Assembly (NCBI GenBank): GCA_942492055.1
Contig: CALODP010000023.1
Span: 124,001 to 188,000 of the forward strand
Length of the DNA: 64,000 bases
Direction of reading: 5' to 3'
From: CALODP01 sp942492055
GTDB taxonomy: Bacteria; Bacteroidota; Ignavibacteria; Ignavibacteriales; Melioribacteraceae
Within the stretch, counting starts at the first letter, position 1, and the number at the start of each line of letters is the position of its first letter. Positions 10,040 through 18,994 of this stretch are shown piece by piece. A program made the position numbers and the translations under genes. A model generated the notes under the pieces. The model was not told where the DNA came from, did no database searches, and saw only the letters and a program-made list of their open reading frames with translations.

Positions 10040-10540
10040 ATGAAGCTTTTTCAATCCTGTTATAATTCCGAAATTGGTATGATCCTCATTACCGCTACAG
10101 AAAAGGGGATTAGGAGCCTTGAGTTTCTGGAGACTACCCATTTCGATTATCTTTCGGCCGAATCAAATCATCATATTGAGCAATGTAAAAAGCAATTGCA
10201 CCAATTCTTTCTCGGAATGCGGAAAAGCTTTGTTTTGAATCTCGATTGGGAAGGGACACCATTTCAGAAACGTGTCTGGGCTCTTCTTTTGCAAATTCCT
10301 TACGGAAAGACAACGTCATACTCCGAAATAGCACGCGCTCTGGGGGACGAAAACGCTGTAAGAGCGGTTGGAACAGCCAATGGGAAAAATAAGATTCCTA
10401 TCATCATTCCGTGCCATCGGGTTATAGGGGCAAACGGTTCTCTTACCGGATACGCCGGGGGAATCTGGAGGAAAAGCTGGCTCCTGGATCATGAAATGGA
10501 ATACTCCGACTTTACAAAACAATTGGATCTTTTCAAATAG
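10040..10540 (+). CDS. ogt: Methylated-DNA--protein-cysteine methyltransferase
   Basis: 166 aa from the ATG at 10040 (a TTG at 10037 is also in frame). The C-terminal half carries the complete alkyltransferase signature: FQKRVWALLLQIPYGKTTSY, the helix-turn-helix region with the Arg finger (AVRAVG) and the active-site IPCHRVIG with Cys125. The protein removes O6-alkyl groups from guanine by suicidal transfer to that cysteine. The N-terminal domain is short, as in stand-alone Ogt-type enzymes, with no Ada regulatory domain. Its stop codon abuts the start of the next gene, so the two are probably co-transcribed. Confidence 0.93.
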   Translation: MKLFQSCYNSEIGMILITATEKGIRSLEFLETTHFDYLSAESNHHIEQCKKQLHQFFLGMRKSFVLNLDWEGTPFQKRVWALLLQIPYGKTTSYSEIARALGDENAVRAVGTANGKNKIPIIIPCHRVIGANGSLTGYAGGIWRKSWLLDHEMEYSDFTKQLDLFK

Positions 10541-11104
10541 ATGGAAACCCTCAAACTAAAATGGCTCACAGTCGAGTCCTTCGCCGATTTCGAACTCCTT
10601 TTCGGTGAGAAAGGAGCTTGCGGAGGATGCTGGTGCGCCTATTGGCGATCTTCCCATTCCGAATTCGAACGGGACAAAGGGGAAAGGAACAGAGAAAAGG
10701 CTTATTGCGAAATTGAAACCGGAAAATCTTTCGGGATATTAGCCTATTTGGGTGACGAGCCGATCGGATGGTGTTCGGTAGCCCCGAGGGAAGATTTCAA
10801 ACGATTAGGAAATTCCCGAATCCTAAAACCTGTCGATACCGAGTCGGTCTGGTCGATAGTTTGCTTCTTTATCGATAAGAATCAGAGAGGGAAAGGATAT
10901 TCCACAGAGATACTAAACGGAATTAAGGAACTCTGCCGGAAGAAGGGAGCAAAGATATTGGAAGGCTACCCTGTTACCGCGAACGAGAAAAGATCGGCAC
11001 CCGCCTTTGTATGGACCGGACTCGAAAACGCCTTCCTAAAAGCCGGCTTCAAAGAGGTGGCTAGGAGATCACCCAAAAGACCGATTATGAGATACTATTT
11101 GTAA
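10541..11104 (+). CDS. GNAT family N-acetyltransferase
   Basis: 187 aa. The ATG follows the MGMT stop codon with no gap, indicating translational coupling. The N-terminus has a Cys/Trp-rich GGCWCAYWR motif seen in one GNAT subfamily. The acetyl-CoA site follows: a beta strand VCFFIDKNQRGKGYST with the R/Q-x-x-G-x-G/A loop (QRGKGYS). Substrate unknown; relatives act on small amines or antibiotics. Cytoplasmic, with no signal peptide. Confidence 0.8.
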   Translation: METLKLKWLTVESFADFELLFGEKGACGGCWCAYWRSSHSEFERDKGERNREKAYCEIETGKSFGILAYLGDEPIGWCSVAPREDFKRLGNSRILKPVDTESVWSIVCFFIDKNQRGKGYSTEILNGIKELCRKKGAKILEGYPVTANEKRSAPAFVWTGLENAFLKAGFKEVARRSPKRPIMRYYL

Positions 11105-11127
11105 ACGATTATAAGGAAAGAGCATAT

Positions 11128-11547
11128 ATGTGGATTCAAAAAGAGATAAACCTCGGAAACTACGGAAGAGGATTTCACCTGGTAACAGAGGAAATTGAGG
11201 AGGCTATTCCGGAACTCCGCAAGATCAAGGTCGGGATGGCTAATATATTCATCAAACATACATCCGCCTCTTTATCATTGAACGAAAACGCCGACCCTGA
11301 CGTGAGAGTCGATCTTGAGTCCCATTTCAACAAACTGGCACCCGAAAACGCCTCTCACTATACACATACCTACGAAGGCTCGGACGATATGCCTGCTCAC
11401 ATTAAATCGACAATTATCGGAGCCTCGTTGAGTATCCCCGTAAGCAACGGACGATTCAACTTAGGAACATGGCAGGGAATATACCTCTGCGAACACCGCA
11501 ACCGCCCCGGTTCCAGAAAGGTAGTTGTTACAATTAACGGGGAGTAA
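11128..11547 (+). CDS. YjbQ/UPF0047 family protein (secondary thiamine-phosphate synthase-like)
   Basis: 139 aa, full family length. Diagnostic segments are HTSASLSLNENADPDVR, the YTHTYEGSDDMPAHIK loop with its metal-binding His residues, and the C-terminal GTWQGIYLCEHRN. Members form trimers and bind metal. One has been reported to have weak thiamine-phosphate synthase activity, but the physiological role is not settled. It lies 23 bases after the GNAT gene with AAGGAAAG just upstream of the ATG. Confidence 0.9.
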   Translation: MWIQKEINLGNYGRGFHLVTEEIEEAIPELRKIKVGMANIFIKHTSASLSLNENADPDVRVDLESHFNKLAPENASHYTHTYEGSDDMPAHIKSTIIGASLSIPVSNGRFNLGTWQGIYLCEHRNRPGSRKVVVTINGE

Positions 11548-11605
11548 AGGCTAAGGGAAAGAAAAATATCATTTATCTATTCTACAAATCTAATATGGAG
11601 AAACA

Positions 11606-11803
11606 ATGGAAGCATTTGTTAAATTTATTCTTAACCTAATAGCAATTCTATGCATGTTCAGCGCAATTGGTGGATTATTTCTTGATGGATGGGAAATAAA
11701 GATATCCGTGTTTTTGGGAGGAGTAGTTCTATATGGTTTATTTAGTGCTCTAGTGATTATCATACAATATTTATCGGATATTAGAGATAGTCTGGAGAAA
11801 TAG
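11606..11803 (+). CDS. Small hypothetical membrane protein
   Basis: 65 aa with two predicted hydrophobic helices (about residues 5-27 and 31-55) and a charged C-terminus. GGAGAAAC precedes the ATG at good spacing. No family recognised; it could be a two-pass inner-membrane protein. It ends the small housekeeping group before a noncoding stretch. Confidence 0.6.
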   Translation: MEAFVKFILNLIAILCMFSAIGGLFLDGWEIKISVFLGGVVLYGLFSALVIIIQYLSDIRDSLEK

Positions 11804-12491
11804 GGAATTCCTTAAAGAATTCAGTTAACATAATGCTATTTTTTCTCTCGGCAATTTCTTATTTTTTCAAAAGGTAGAGAAGCCGCTTGCTTTCGGGAGC
11901 TTAAGGCGGTGGAATGTTAGACGATCCCGAATATCGTCGAAACGGACGCCGGAGATTATCCTCCGCTTCTTGCGGGGGAAGATCTTCCCGCACCATTTAA
12001 AATGAGCGGAATAATGGGTAATAATCCGGATGTGATTCTGTCGGTTGGTTGCAGAGTAATTTCTTCGCTAGCAACTAACTTTCGTAGTGGGATACTCAAT
12101 TCTAGAAAGATAAAAACATTTTTCTATAACTAACTTGAAGAAGAGTCAACTTCCGAGTATTTCTCGGTAGTTCAAATTGCCGATTAACAAATTGTAGGAG
12201 AGCTTTCTCATGCTCATTTCTTCAAAATATTTCCGTAATCTCTTAATTTCGGAATATTATTTAACAATCATAAAAAAACTTGACATAAAGATCTCAAAAT
12301 GTTACATTAACCTTTGGTTCGTCAACCGAATACTCCTCAGACGAGCCGGAAATAAGGTTTTAGGGGAACAAATTCCCGACGGCCTGTTATCTTCCTAATC
12401 TTCCCAACTCAGGTCAATTCTCCCTAAGATATTATTTGTTCCCCTTTAACTTCTAATAATGCCGAATCGGCGCGTAATCACAATAGGAAAG
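11804..12491. other. Intergenic stretch with a possible gene remnant
   Basis: No complete gene is evident. From the TAG at 11918 to the TAA at 12131, one frame stays open for 70 codons and reads like real protein (TIPNIVETDAGDYPPLLAG, then MSGIMGNNPDVILSVGC). It has no ordinary start upstream and no recognised family, so it may be a decayed fragment. The longer ORF at 12210-12398 has no coding character. Confidence 0.4.
12280..12308 (+). promoter_or_regulatory. Possible sigma-70-like promoter upstream of the array
   Basis: TTGACA at 12280-12285 is followed after exactly 17 bases by TACATT (four of six matches to TATAAT). If active, it would transcribe rightward through the repeat array and the 13267-13923 gene to the terminator at 13950. 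Bacteroidota often use different promoter elements, so this is tentative. Confidence 0.35.
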
Positions 12492-13194
12492 GACACAACT
12501 ATTTTCCGCCATAGCGGAAAGATAATCCATATTAACTTAATGACTATTGGTCATGACAGAATCGATATCCATACTGCCACAATTATCATCTACTACGACA
12601 CAATCGCAATCAAACGTGCCACATCTATTTCCGAACATGACACAACTCTATTCCAGGCCGCCTCAAGAACAATCGAGCTCGACACAACTTTACTCAGTCG
12701 TCAGATTATCTTTGAGTCACGATCGAACATCATTGAGTCATGTCAGATTGTCTTTGAGTCACGATCGAACATCATTGAGTCATGTTGGATTATCTTTGTG
12801 TCAAGATCGAATACCATTGAGTCATGTCCGATTGTCTTTGAGTCACGAACGAACATCATTGAGTCATGTCCGATTGTCTTTGAGTCACGAACGAACATCA
12901 TTGAGTCATGTCCGATTGTCTTTGAGTCACGAACGAACATCATTGAGTCATGTTGGATTATCTTTGTGTCACGATCGAATACCATTGAGTCATGTCGGAT
13001 TATCTTTGAGTCACGAACGAATATCATTGAGTCATGTTGGATTGCCTTTGTGTCACGATCGAACATCATTGAGTCATGTCGGATTGTCTTTGAGTCACGA
13101 ACGAATATCATTGAGTCATGTTGGATTGTCTTTGAGTCACGAACGAACATCATTGAGTCATGTCGGATTGTCTTTGGGGCATCATAGAAGAATA
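12492..13194 (+). repeat. 21-bp-register repeat array with 42-bp dimers, two opposed arms
   Basis: Right arm, 12712-13194: about 23 units start with TTGAGTCA or TTGTGTCA, each exactly 21 bases after the last (12712, 12733, 12754, 12775, 12796 ... 13153, 13174). Alternate units differ downstream (CGAACGAACATCA against TGTCGGATTGTCT), giving a 42-bp dimer. Left arm, 12492-12701: G(A/C)CACAA, the reverse complement of the same core, recurs at 12492, 12555, 12576, 12597, 12618, 12639, 12660 and 12681, all multiples of 21 apart. The left arm is more diverged. Three frames are open only because the unit lacks stops. Confidence 0.9.
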
Positions 13195-13266
13195 TATAAT
13201 TAGATAACTATTAATACACGGTCTCATACGGAAAATCATAATTCTAAGAATCAATAGGGGGTTCCC

Positions 13267-13923
13267 ATGGAAAGAAAAGGTCGTAGCATAGCCGATAAGA
13301 TAATGGCGGCAGAAACAAAGGTAAATAATACGCTTGCCTATCCGGAGATATTGGCTAAGGTAGCAGTATTTGGATATAGCGAGCTGGTAATGCAGGAAGG
13401 TAGGGTATTGGTTGAGGAGGTTAAGATACTCAATCAGCATCAGGATTTAAAATATGGTGAGCAGAAGGCGGCTACCCAACGGGTGAGGGAATTGTGGGGA
13501 GAAGCGAAGAGGAAATATGCCGATCTCATCAGTTTTTGCCGTTTGGCGATGCGGAATGATACTCTGGCGATTCGGGCTCTAAATCTTGATGGTCAGCGGA
13601 AAGAATCACTTACCGGTTGGTTGAAAGAGGCGAATAGTTTCTATGGTAATCTTATTGAGTCTGCCGAATTTCAAGGGAAGCTTGCTCGTTTCAATATTAC
13701 CGAGGAAATTATTAGTGAGCACCGGGAAGCTTTGGAGGAACTGAACGCAGCCGTAACGCAGCAGGATAAGGAGATGGGGGACGCACAGGAATCTACAAAG
13801 TTGCGAGATATAAAGTTAGATGAGATGGAAGAATGGATCCACGATTTTACGGTTGTTGCCAGAATAGCTTTGGCAGACGAGCAGCAGTGGTTGGAGAAGT
13901 TGGGTATATTCGAAGAATCCTGA
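13267..13923 (+). CDS. Helical hypothetical protein downstream of the repeat array
   Basis: 218 aa, almost entirely predicted alpha-helical, with no signal peptide or membrane segment. It is rich in Glu, Ala, Leu and Lys and looks like a helical bundle. The C-terminus (RIALADEQQWLEKLGIFEES) is the most motif-like part. I do not recognise a named family. A GGGGG-rich ribosome site lies just before the ATG, and a strong UUCG-loop terminator follows. The gene begins about 70 bases after the repeat array and may be on the same transcript. A function linked to the array, such as binding it, is a hypothesis without direct evidence. Confidence 0.75.
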   Translation: MERKGRSIADKIMAAETKVNNTLAYPEILAKVAVFGYSELVMQEGRVLVEEVKILNQHQDLKYGEQKAATQRVRELWGEAKRKYADLISFCRLAMRNDTLAIRALNLDGQRKESLTGWLKEANSFYGNLIESAEFQGKLARFNITEEIISEHREALEELNAAVTQQDKEMGDAQESTKLRDIKLDEMEEWIHDFTVVARIALADEQQWLEKLGIFEES

Positions 13924-13949
13924 TTTCCCATTTCCATAGCGAGTAGTAA

Positions 13950-13976
13950 AGGCCACCTTCGGGTGGTCTTTTTTTA
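13950..13976 (+). terminator. Rho-independent terminator with UUCG tetraloop
   Basis: GGCCACC (13951-13957), loop TTCG, GGTGGTC (13962-13968), then seven T. It closes the array/13267 transcription unit. Confidence 0.9.
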
Positions 13977-14150
13977 TGCTCTAATCGGATAAGTTCCTCA
14001 CTACCCAAGCTCCTATTGATACTTACATATGAATGATAATTATAAAAAAAACAAAATGGCATAAAGCATTGTGAAGTAATTTAATTAGTATTAAATTGTG
14101 CCCGGTAAAATGATATTTATTAGCAAATAACTAAAAAAGATGGGAGAGAG

Positions 14151-15557
14151 ATGAAAAGAAAGATACTATATTTATTAGCAATTGTGATGTTGGCGAATAT
14201 ATCTGTATTAGCCGATCCGACATTAAAATCGGCTGATCTTGTAGTAGTAATGCGCAACACTGATCTTGATGATCAGTTTGTTTTAATGGCCTTGGCTGAT
14301 ATTCCGGGAGGATCGGTAATATTTATTACGGATGAAGGGTATGATGAAAATGGTTTTTGGTTTGATGGTAGTGAGGATGTCTTTAAAGTTATAATACCAG
14401 CCGAGGGAGTTTTTGCGGGAGACTATTTGGTTTTTACGAATTATTTAGGAACCACTTTGACGATACAAAAGCCTTCGAATGCGGTAGTCACTCATCCGAA
14501 TGGCACAAGTGATATGAGCTTGTCGGCAGGAGATCAGTTGTTTATTTATCAAACAAGTGATAATACCTATTCAGGGGAAATGCAACGCTTGAATTCAATC
14601 GGAGGAATAGAGTCGGGATTGATATATGCTTTTAACGGGGATAATTCATCTCCTTCGACATATGGTTGGTTGGATCCTGGAAATCTTCATACTCCAGCAG
14701 CTTCGCAAGCTCCCCCAAATATGACTGTTGTAACCGAAACCGGAGGCTTGGGAGACGCTTTCGGGTTGTTGACGCAAGATTCCGTATATGCATATGAATA
14801 TGATTATGTGAGTGGAACTAGTTATTGGACATGGGCTACAAATGAGTATGATAATTACGTTTATTCCGGCCCTACCGCAGCGGGTGATAAGGAGGAATGG
14901 TTGAGGCGAATTCATACAACAAAGAACTGGAAAGCTTGTGATTCTGATACTTTTAGAACCGATTTTGCATACACTCCGGTTGAAGTTACTTTACCGGTTG
15001 AACTGACATTTTTCAGTTGTGTGGAGAGTAACGAAATAGTTGCACTATGCTGGGAAACAGCTACGGAATTGAACAACTACGGCTTTGAAATAGAGCGTGC
15101 TGTTGCGGAAGAGAATAAGAGTTTTCAGAAGATCGGTTTTGTAGAGGGGCACGGAAACAGTAACTCTGTAAAAGCATACTCCTTTGTTGATTGCAAGCCT
15201 GTAGAAGGTAAAGCAGTTTACCGTTTGAAACAGATTGATTTCGATGGTAAGTATGAATACTCCAAAGAGATAGAGGTCTCATACGATGCTGTAGAAGAAT
15301 TCGCTTTGGAGCAGAATTATCCTAATCCTTTCAACCCGACAACCAATATCAGTTTCAAATTGGCAGTGAGCGGTAAAGTTAGTGTGAAGATATTTAACGC
15401 AATCGGTCAGGAAGTAGCGGAATTGGTAAATAAAACCATGGAAGTGGGTAGCCATGAGGTAACATTTAATGCTTCCGATTTGCCATCCGGAACATATTTT
15501 TGCAGAATGAATGCGGGTGGGTTTACAAAGACTTCTAAAATGTTACTAATAAAATAA
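14151..15557 (+). CDS. T9SS cargo protein with C-terminal sorting domain
   Basis: 468 aa with GGGAGAG just before the ATG. A signal peptide covers about residues 1-21 (ending VLA). The unique N-terminal part (about 22-280) is a beta-rich domain of unknown role (SVIFITDEGYDENGFWFDG). From LPVELTFF onward it carries the module shared with seven other proteins in this window, ending in NYPNPFNPTTNISF and a C-terminal KTSKMLLIK, the type A sorting domain. The protein should pass the Sec system and then T9SS to the cell surface, where the sorting domain is usually cleaved. Substrate unknown. Confidence 0.8.
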   Translation: MKRKILYLLAIVMLANISVLADPTLKSADLVVVMRNTDLDDQFVLMALADIPGGSVIFITDEGYDENGFWFDGSEDVFKVIIPAEGVFAGDYLVFTNYLGTTLTIQKPSNAVVTHPNGTSDMSLSAGDQLFIYQTSDNTYSGEMQRLNSIGGIESGLIYAFNGDNSSPSTYGWLDPGNLHTPAASQAPPNMTVVTETGGLGDAFGLLTQDSVYAYEYDYVSGTSYWTWATNEYDNYVYSGPTAAGDKEEWLRRIHTTKNWKACDSDTFRTDFAYTPVEVTLPVELTFFSCVESNEIVALCWETATELNNYGFEIERAVAEENKSFQKIGFVEGHGNSNSVKAYSFVDCKPVEGKAVYRLKQIDFDGKYEYSKEIEVSYDAVEEFALEQNYPNPFNPTTNISFKLAVSGKVSVKIFNAIGQEVAELVNKTMEVGSHEVTFNASDLPSGTYFCRMNAGGFTKTSKMLLIK

Positions 15558-15576
15558 ATCTATGAAAGGATAATTA

Positions 15577-16641
15577 ATGAAAAATATTCTAATGGTTCTC
15601 TTCTCGATAGCAGTATTGAATAATTATTGTTATTCACAATGTGAAATAGAGGTTGTGCTTCCCTTTGAGAGTTTGGCGACAGTTGTAGATATTAATTCGG
15701 GACAGAGTTTTACCGCTTGTTCGGATGGCTTTTTGTCGGAAATAAGTATACTCTTTGCAGTTGACTTATCCAATATCGAATTGCAAATCTTTTCCGGTGA
15801 GGGAATTTATGGAAATCTTTTAGGTACGGTTAGTAACATTCAAACTCATTCTGCTTCTTCAGCAACTGATTTTACGGCTATTGATGTATCAGACTGTAAT
15901 ATTTCCGTGACAAGCGGATTGAGCTATACATATTATTTTAATAATACCCAAGTAGCTACATATTATAATTCTAATGCAGATAACGTATACTCAGGTGGAG
16001 ACGCATATGTGGATGGGTTTTCCTTGGTTGCGTATGATTTTATGTTTCGTGCTAAAATTGTAGATGCTCTTCCCGTTGAGTTAGCTTCTTTTGAAGTTAC
16101 CCGTTCAAATGTCAATGTTACTATGAATTGGGAAACAGCAACTGAACTGAATAACTACGGTTTTGAAGTGGAACGTGCTTCGCTAAGCACAGCAACCGAA
16201 AAGACTTATGAGAAAATAGGTTTTGTTGAGGGGAATGGAAACAGTAATTCTGTAAATACATATTCCTTTATTGATAGCAATCCTCTTGACGGGAAAGCAG
16301 TTTATCGTTTGAAACAGATCGACTTCGACGGGAAGTATGAGTATTCCAAAGAGATAGAGGTATCTTATCAAACAGTTAAAGAATTCGCTTTGGCTCAGAA
16401 CTATCCTAATCCTTTCAACCCGACAACCAATATCAGCTTCAAATTGGCCGAGAGTGGTAAGGTTAGTTTGAAGATCTTTAATGCTATAGGGCAGGAAGTA
16501 GCGGAATTGGTAAATAAAACGATGGAAGCGGGAAGACATGAGGTAACATTCAATGCTTCCGAGTTGCCATCCGGAGCTTATTTCTGCAGGATGAATGCCG
16601 GTGGGTTTACTAAGACTTCCAAAATGTTACTAATAAAATAA
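15577..16641 (+). CDS. T9SS cargo protein, tandem copy 1
   Basis: 354 aa. Signal peptide about 1-20 (ending CYS), a beta-sandwich-like unique region (about 21-165), then LPVELASF and the shared module ending in the type A sorting domain. It is the first of three tandem copies spaced exactly 1084 bases apart (starts at 15577, 16661, 17745), each with the same 19-base spacer and AAAGGA ribosome site. Copy 1 differs from copies 2 and 3 in the N-terminal domain (FESLATVVDINSG against PDDLATAVNIYLG). Surface or secreted protein of unknown ligand. Confidence 0.8.
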   Translation: MKNILMVLFSIAVLNNYCYSQCEIEVVLPFESLATVVDINSGQSFTACSDGFLSEISILFAVDLSNIELQIFSGEGIYGNLLGTVSNIQTHSASSATDFTAIDVSDCNISVTSGLSYTYYFNNTQVATYYNSNADNVYSGGDAYVDGFSLVAYDFMFRAKIVDALPVELASFEVTRSNVNVTMNWETATELNNYGFEVERASLSTATEKTYEKIGFVEGNGNSNSVNTYSFIDSNPLDGKAVYRLKQIDFDGKYEYSKEIEVSYQTVKEFALAQNYPNPFNPTTNISFKLAESGKVSLKIFNAIGQEVAELVNKTMEAGRHEVTFNASELPSGAYFCRMNAGGFTKTSKMLLIK

Positions 16642-16660
16642 ATCTATGAAAGGATAATTA

Positions 16661-17725
16661 ATGAAAAATATTCTAATGGTTCTCTTCTCGATAGCAGTAT
16701 TGAATAATTATTGTTATTCACAATGTGAAATAGAGGTTGTTCTTCCCCCTGATGATTTGGCGACAGCTGTCAATATTTATTTGGGACAGAGTTTTACTGC
16801 TTGTTCGGATGGCTTTTTGTCCGAAATTAGTGTACTCTTTGCTGCTGATTTATCCAATATCGAATTGCAAATCTTTTCCGGTGAGGGAATTGATGGAAAA
16901 CTATTGGGTACGGTTGGTAACATTCAAACTCATTCTGCTTCTTCAGCAACTGATTTTACGGTTATTGATCTATCAAATGAAAATATATCCGTAACTAGTG
17001 GATTTAGATATACATATTATTTTAAAAATACCCGAGTAGCTACATATCATAATGCTAATGGAGTGAGTGTATACTCAGGTGGTCAAGCATATGCGGATGG
17101 GAATCCTATGAGTATGTTTGATTTTATATTTCGTGCGAAAATTGTAGATGCTCTTCCCGTTGAGTTAGCTTCTTTTGAAGTTACCCGTTCAAATGTCAAT
17201 GTTACTATGAATTGGGAAACAGCAACTGAACTGAATAACTACGGTTTTGAAGTGGAACGTGCTTCGCTAAGCACAGCAACCGAAAAGAATTATGAGAAAA
17301 TAGGTTTTGTTGAAGGTAATGGAAACAGCAATTCTGTAAAATCATACTCCTTTATTGATAGCAAGCCTGTTGAAGGGAAAGCAGTATACCGATTGAAACA
17401 GATCGATTTGGATGGTAAGTATGAGTATTCCAAAGAGATAGAGGTATCTTATCAAATAGTTAAAGAATTTGCTTTGGCTCAGAACTATCCTAATCCTTTC
17501 AACCCGACAACCAATATCAGCTTCAAATTGGCAGAGAGCGGAAAAGTTAGTGTGAAGATATTTAACGCAATCGGACAGGAAGTAGCGGAATTGGTAAATA
17601 AAACCATGGAAGCGGGTAGCCATGAGGTAACATTTAATGCTTCCGAGCTGCCATCCGGAGCTTATTTCTGCAGGATGAATGCCGGTGGGTTTACTAAGAC
17701 TTCCAAAATGTTACTAATAAAATAA
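16661..17725 (+). CDS. T9SS cargo protein, tandem copy 2
   Basis: 354 aa with the same layout as copy 1. By eye, the first about 815 bases and the spacer before them are identical to copy 3 (17745), whereas the 3-prime sorting-domain part instead matches copy 1. This mosaic pattern fits a recent duplication by unequal crossing-over inside the shared module. Signal peptide about 1-20; last residues SKMLLIK. Confidence 0.8.
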   Translation: MKNILMVLFSIAVLNNYCYSQCEIEVVLPPDDLATAVNIYLGQSFTACSDGFLSEISVLFAADLSNIELQIFSGEGIDGKLLGTVGNIQTHSASSATDFTVIDLSNENISVTSGFRYTYYFKNTRVATYHNANGVSVYSGGQAYADGNPMSMFDFIFRAKIVDALPVELASFEVTRSNVNVTMNWETATELNNYGFEVERASLSTATEKNYEKIGFVEGNGNSNSVKSYSFIDSKPVEGKAVYRLKQIDLDGKYEYSKEIEVSYQIVKEFALAQNYPNPFNPTTNISFKLAESGKVSVKIFNAIGQEVAELVNKTMEAGSHEVTFNASELPSGAYFCRMNAGGFTKTSKMLLIK

Positions 17726-17744
17726 ATCTATGAAAGGATAATTA

Positions 17745-18809
17745 ATGAAAAATATTCTAATGGTTCTCTTCTCGATAGCAGTATTGAATAATTATTGTTA
17801 TTCACAATGTGAAATAGAGGTTGTTCTTCCCCCTGATGATTTGGCGACAGCTGTCAATATTTATTTGGGACAGAGTTTTACTGCTTGTTCGGATGGCTTT
17901 TTGTCCGAAATTAGTGTACTCTTTGCTGCTGATTTATCCAATATCGAATTGCAAATCTTTTCCGGTGAGGGAATTGATGGAAAACTATTGGGTACGGTTG
18001 GTAACATTCAAACTCATTCTGCTTCTTCAGCAACTGATTTTACGGTTATTGATCTATCAAATGAAAATATATCCGTAACTAGTGGATTTAGATATACATA
18101 TTATTTTAAAAATACCCGAGTAGCTACATATCATAATGCTAATGGAGTGAGTGTATACTCAGGTGGTCAAGCATATGCGGATGGGAATCCTATGAGTATG
18201 TTTGATTTTATATTTCGTGCGAAAATTGTAGATGCTCTTCCCGTTGAGTTAGCTTCTTTTGAAGTTACCCGTTCAAATGTCAATGTTACTATGAATTGGG
18301 AAACAGCAACTGAACTGAATAACTACGGTTTTGAAGTGGAACGTGCTTCGCTAAGCACAGCAACCGAAAAGAATTATGAGAAAATAGGTTTTGTTGAAGG
18401 TAATGGAAACAGCAATTCTGTAAAATCATACTCCTTTATTGATAGCAAGCCTGTTGAAGGGAAAGCAGTATACCGATTGAAACAGATCGATTTGGATGGT
18501 AAGTATGAGTATTCCAAAGAGATAGAGGTATCTTATCAAATAGTTAAAGAATTTGCTTTGGAACAGAACTATCCGAATCCTTTCAACCCGACAACCAATA
18601 TCAGCTTCAAATTGGCCGAGAGTGGGAAGGTTAGTGTGAAGATCTTTAATGCTATAGGGCAGGAAGTAGCGGAATTGGTAAATAAAACTATGGAAGCGGG
18701 CAGACATGAGGTGACATTTGATGCTTCCAATTTGCCTACCGGAACTTATTTCTGCAGTATGAAAGCCGGTGGTTTTACTAAAACGACTAAGCTATTACTA
18801 GTAAAGTAG
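17745..18809 (+). CDS. T9SS cargo protein, tandem copy 3
   Basis: 354 aa. Identical to copy 2 up to about codon 272 (VKEFAL), then divergent to a different sorting-domain end (NLPTGTYFCSMKAGG, TTKLLLVK). The distinct tail is probably the original end of the ancestral gene. A hairpin follows at 18821-18852, so the three copies and 14151 could be one operon. Confidence 0.8.
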   Translation: MKNILMVLFSIAVLNNYCYSQCEIEVVLPPDDLATAVNIYLGQSFTACSDGFLSEISVLFAADLSNIELQIFSGEGIDGKLLGTVGNIQTHSASSATDFTVIDLSNENISVTSGFRYTYYFKNTRVATYHNANGVSVYSGGQAYADGNPMSMFDFIFRAKIVDALPVELASFEVTRSNVNVTMNWETATELNNYGFEVERASLSTATEKNYEKIGFVEGNGNSNSVKSYSFIDSKPVEGKAVYRLKQIDLDGKYEYSKEIEVSYQIVKEFALEQNYPNPFNPTTNISFKLAESGKVSVKIFNAIGQEVAELVNKTMEAGRHEVTFDASNLPTGTYFCSMKAGGFTKTTKLLLVK

Positions 18810-18820
18810 AAGTTTAATAC

Positions 18821-18852
18821 TATCCCGAAGGGAGGAAAATCTCTTCGGGATA
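18821..18852 (+). terminator. Hairpin after the tandem T9SS genes
   Basis: A perfect 10-bp stem, TATCCCGAAG (18821-18830) with CTTCGGGATA (18843-18852), followed by a weak T stretch. Probable terminator. Confidence 0.6.
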
Positions 18853-18994
18853 TTTCAATGGGACGAAAATAATTGCATCTCTCCCAAAATTATGTATTTA
18901 TGTAAGTGTTAGTTTTCCTATTCCGAAGGATTGTTTCCGGGAAGTTTTCTGTAAATCCGAACAGTTATAATTCTTCATCAAATGAGGGGCTAAT

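Noticed and set aside
12210..12398. 62-aa ORF
   Set aside because: No ribosome site, odd composition, covers the promoter-like TTGACA; likely chance.
12492..13194. Plasmid-type iteron origin
   Set aside because: Helically phased repeats resemble iterons, but there is no Rep gene or AT-rich opening region adjacent and similar arrays occur four times among chromosomal genes.
12459..13203. Three long ORFs (two plus-strand, one minus) across the 12.5-kb array
   Set aside because: All consist of 14-residue repeats created by a 42-bp unit without stop codons; no ribosome site or family, and frames are open on both strands.
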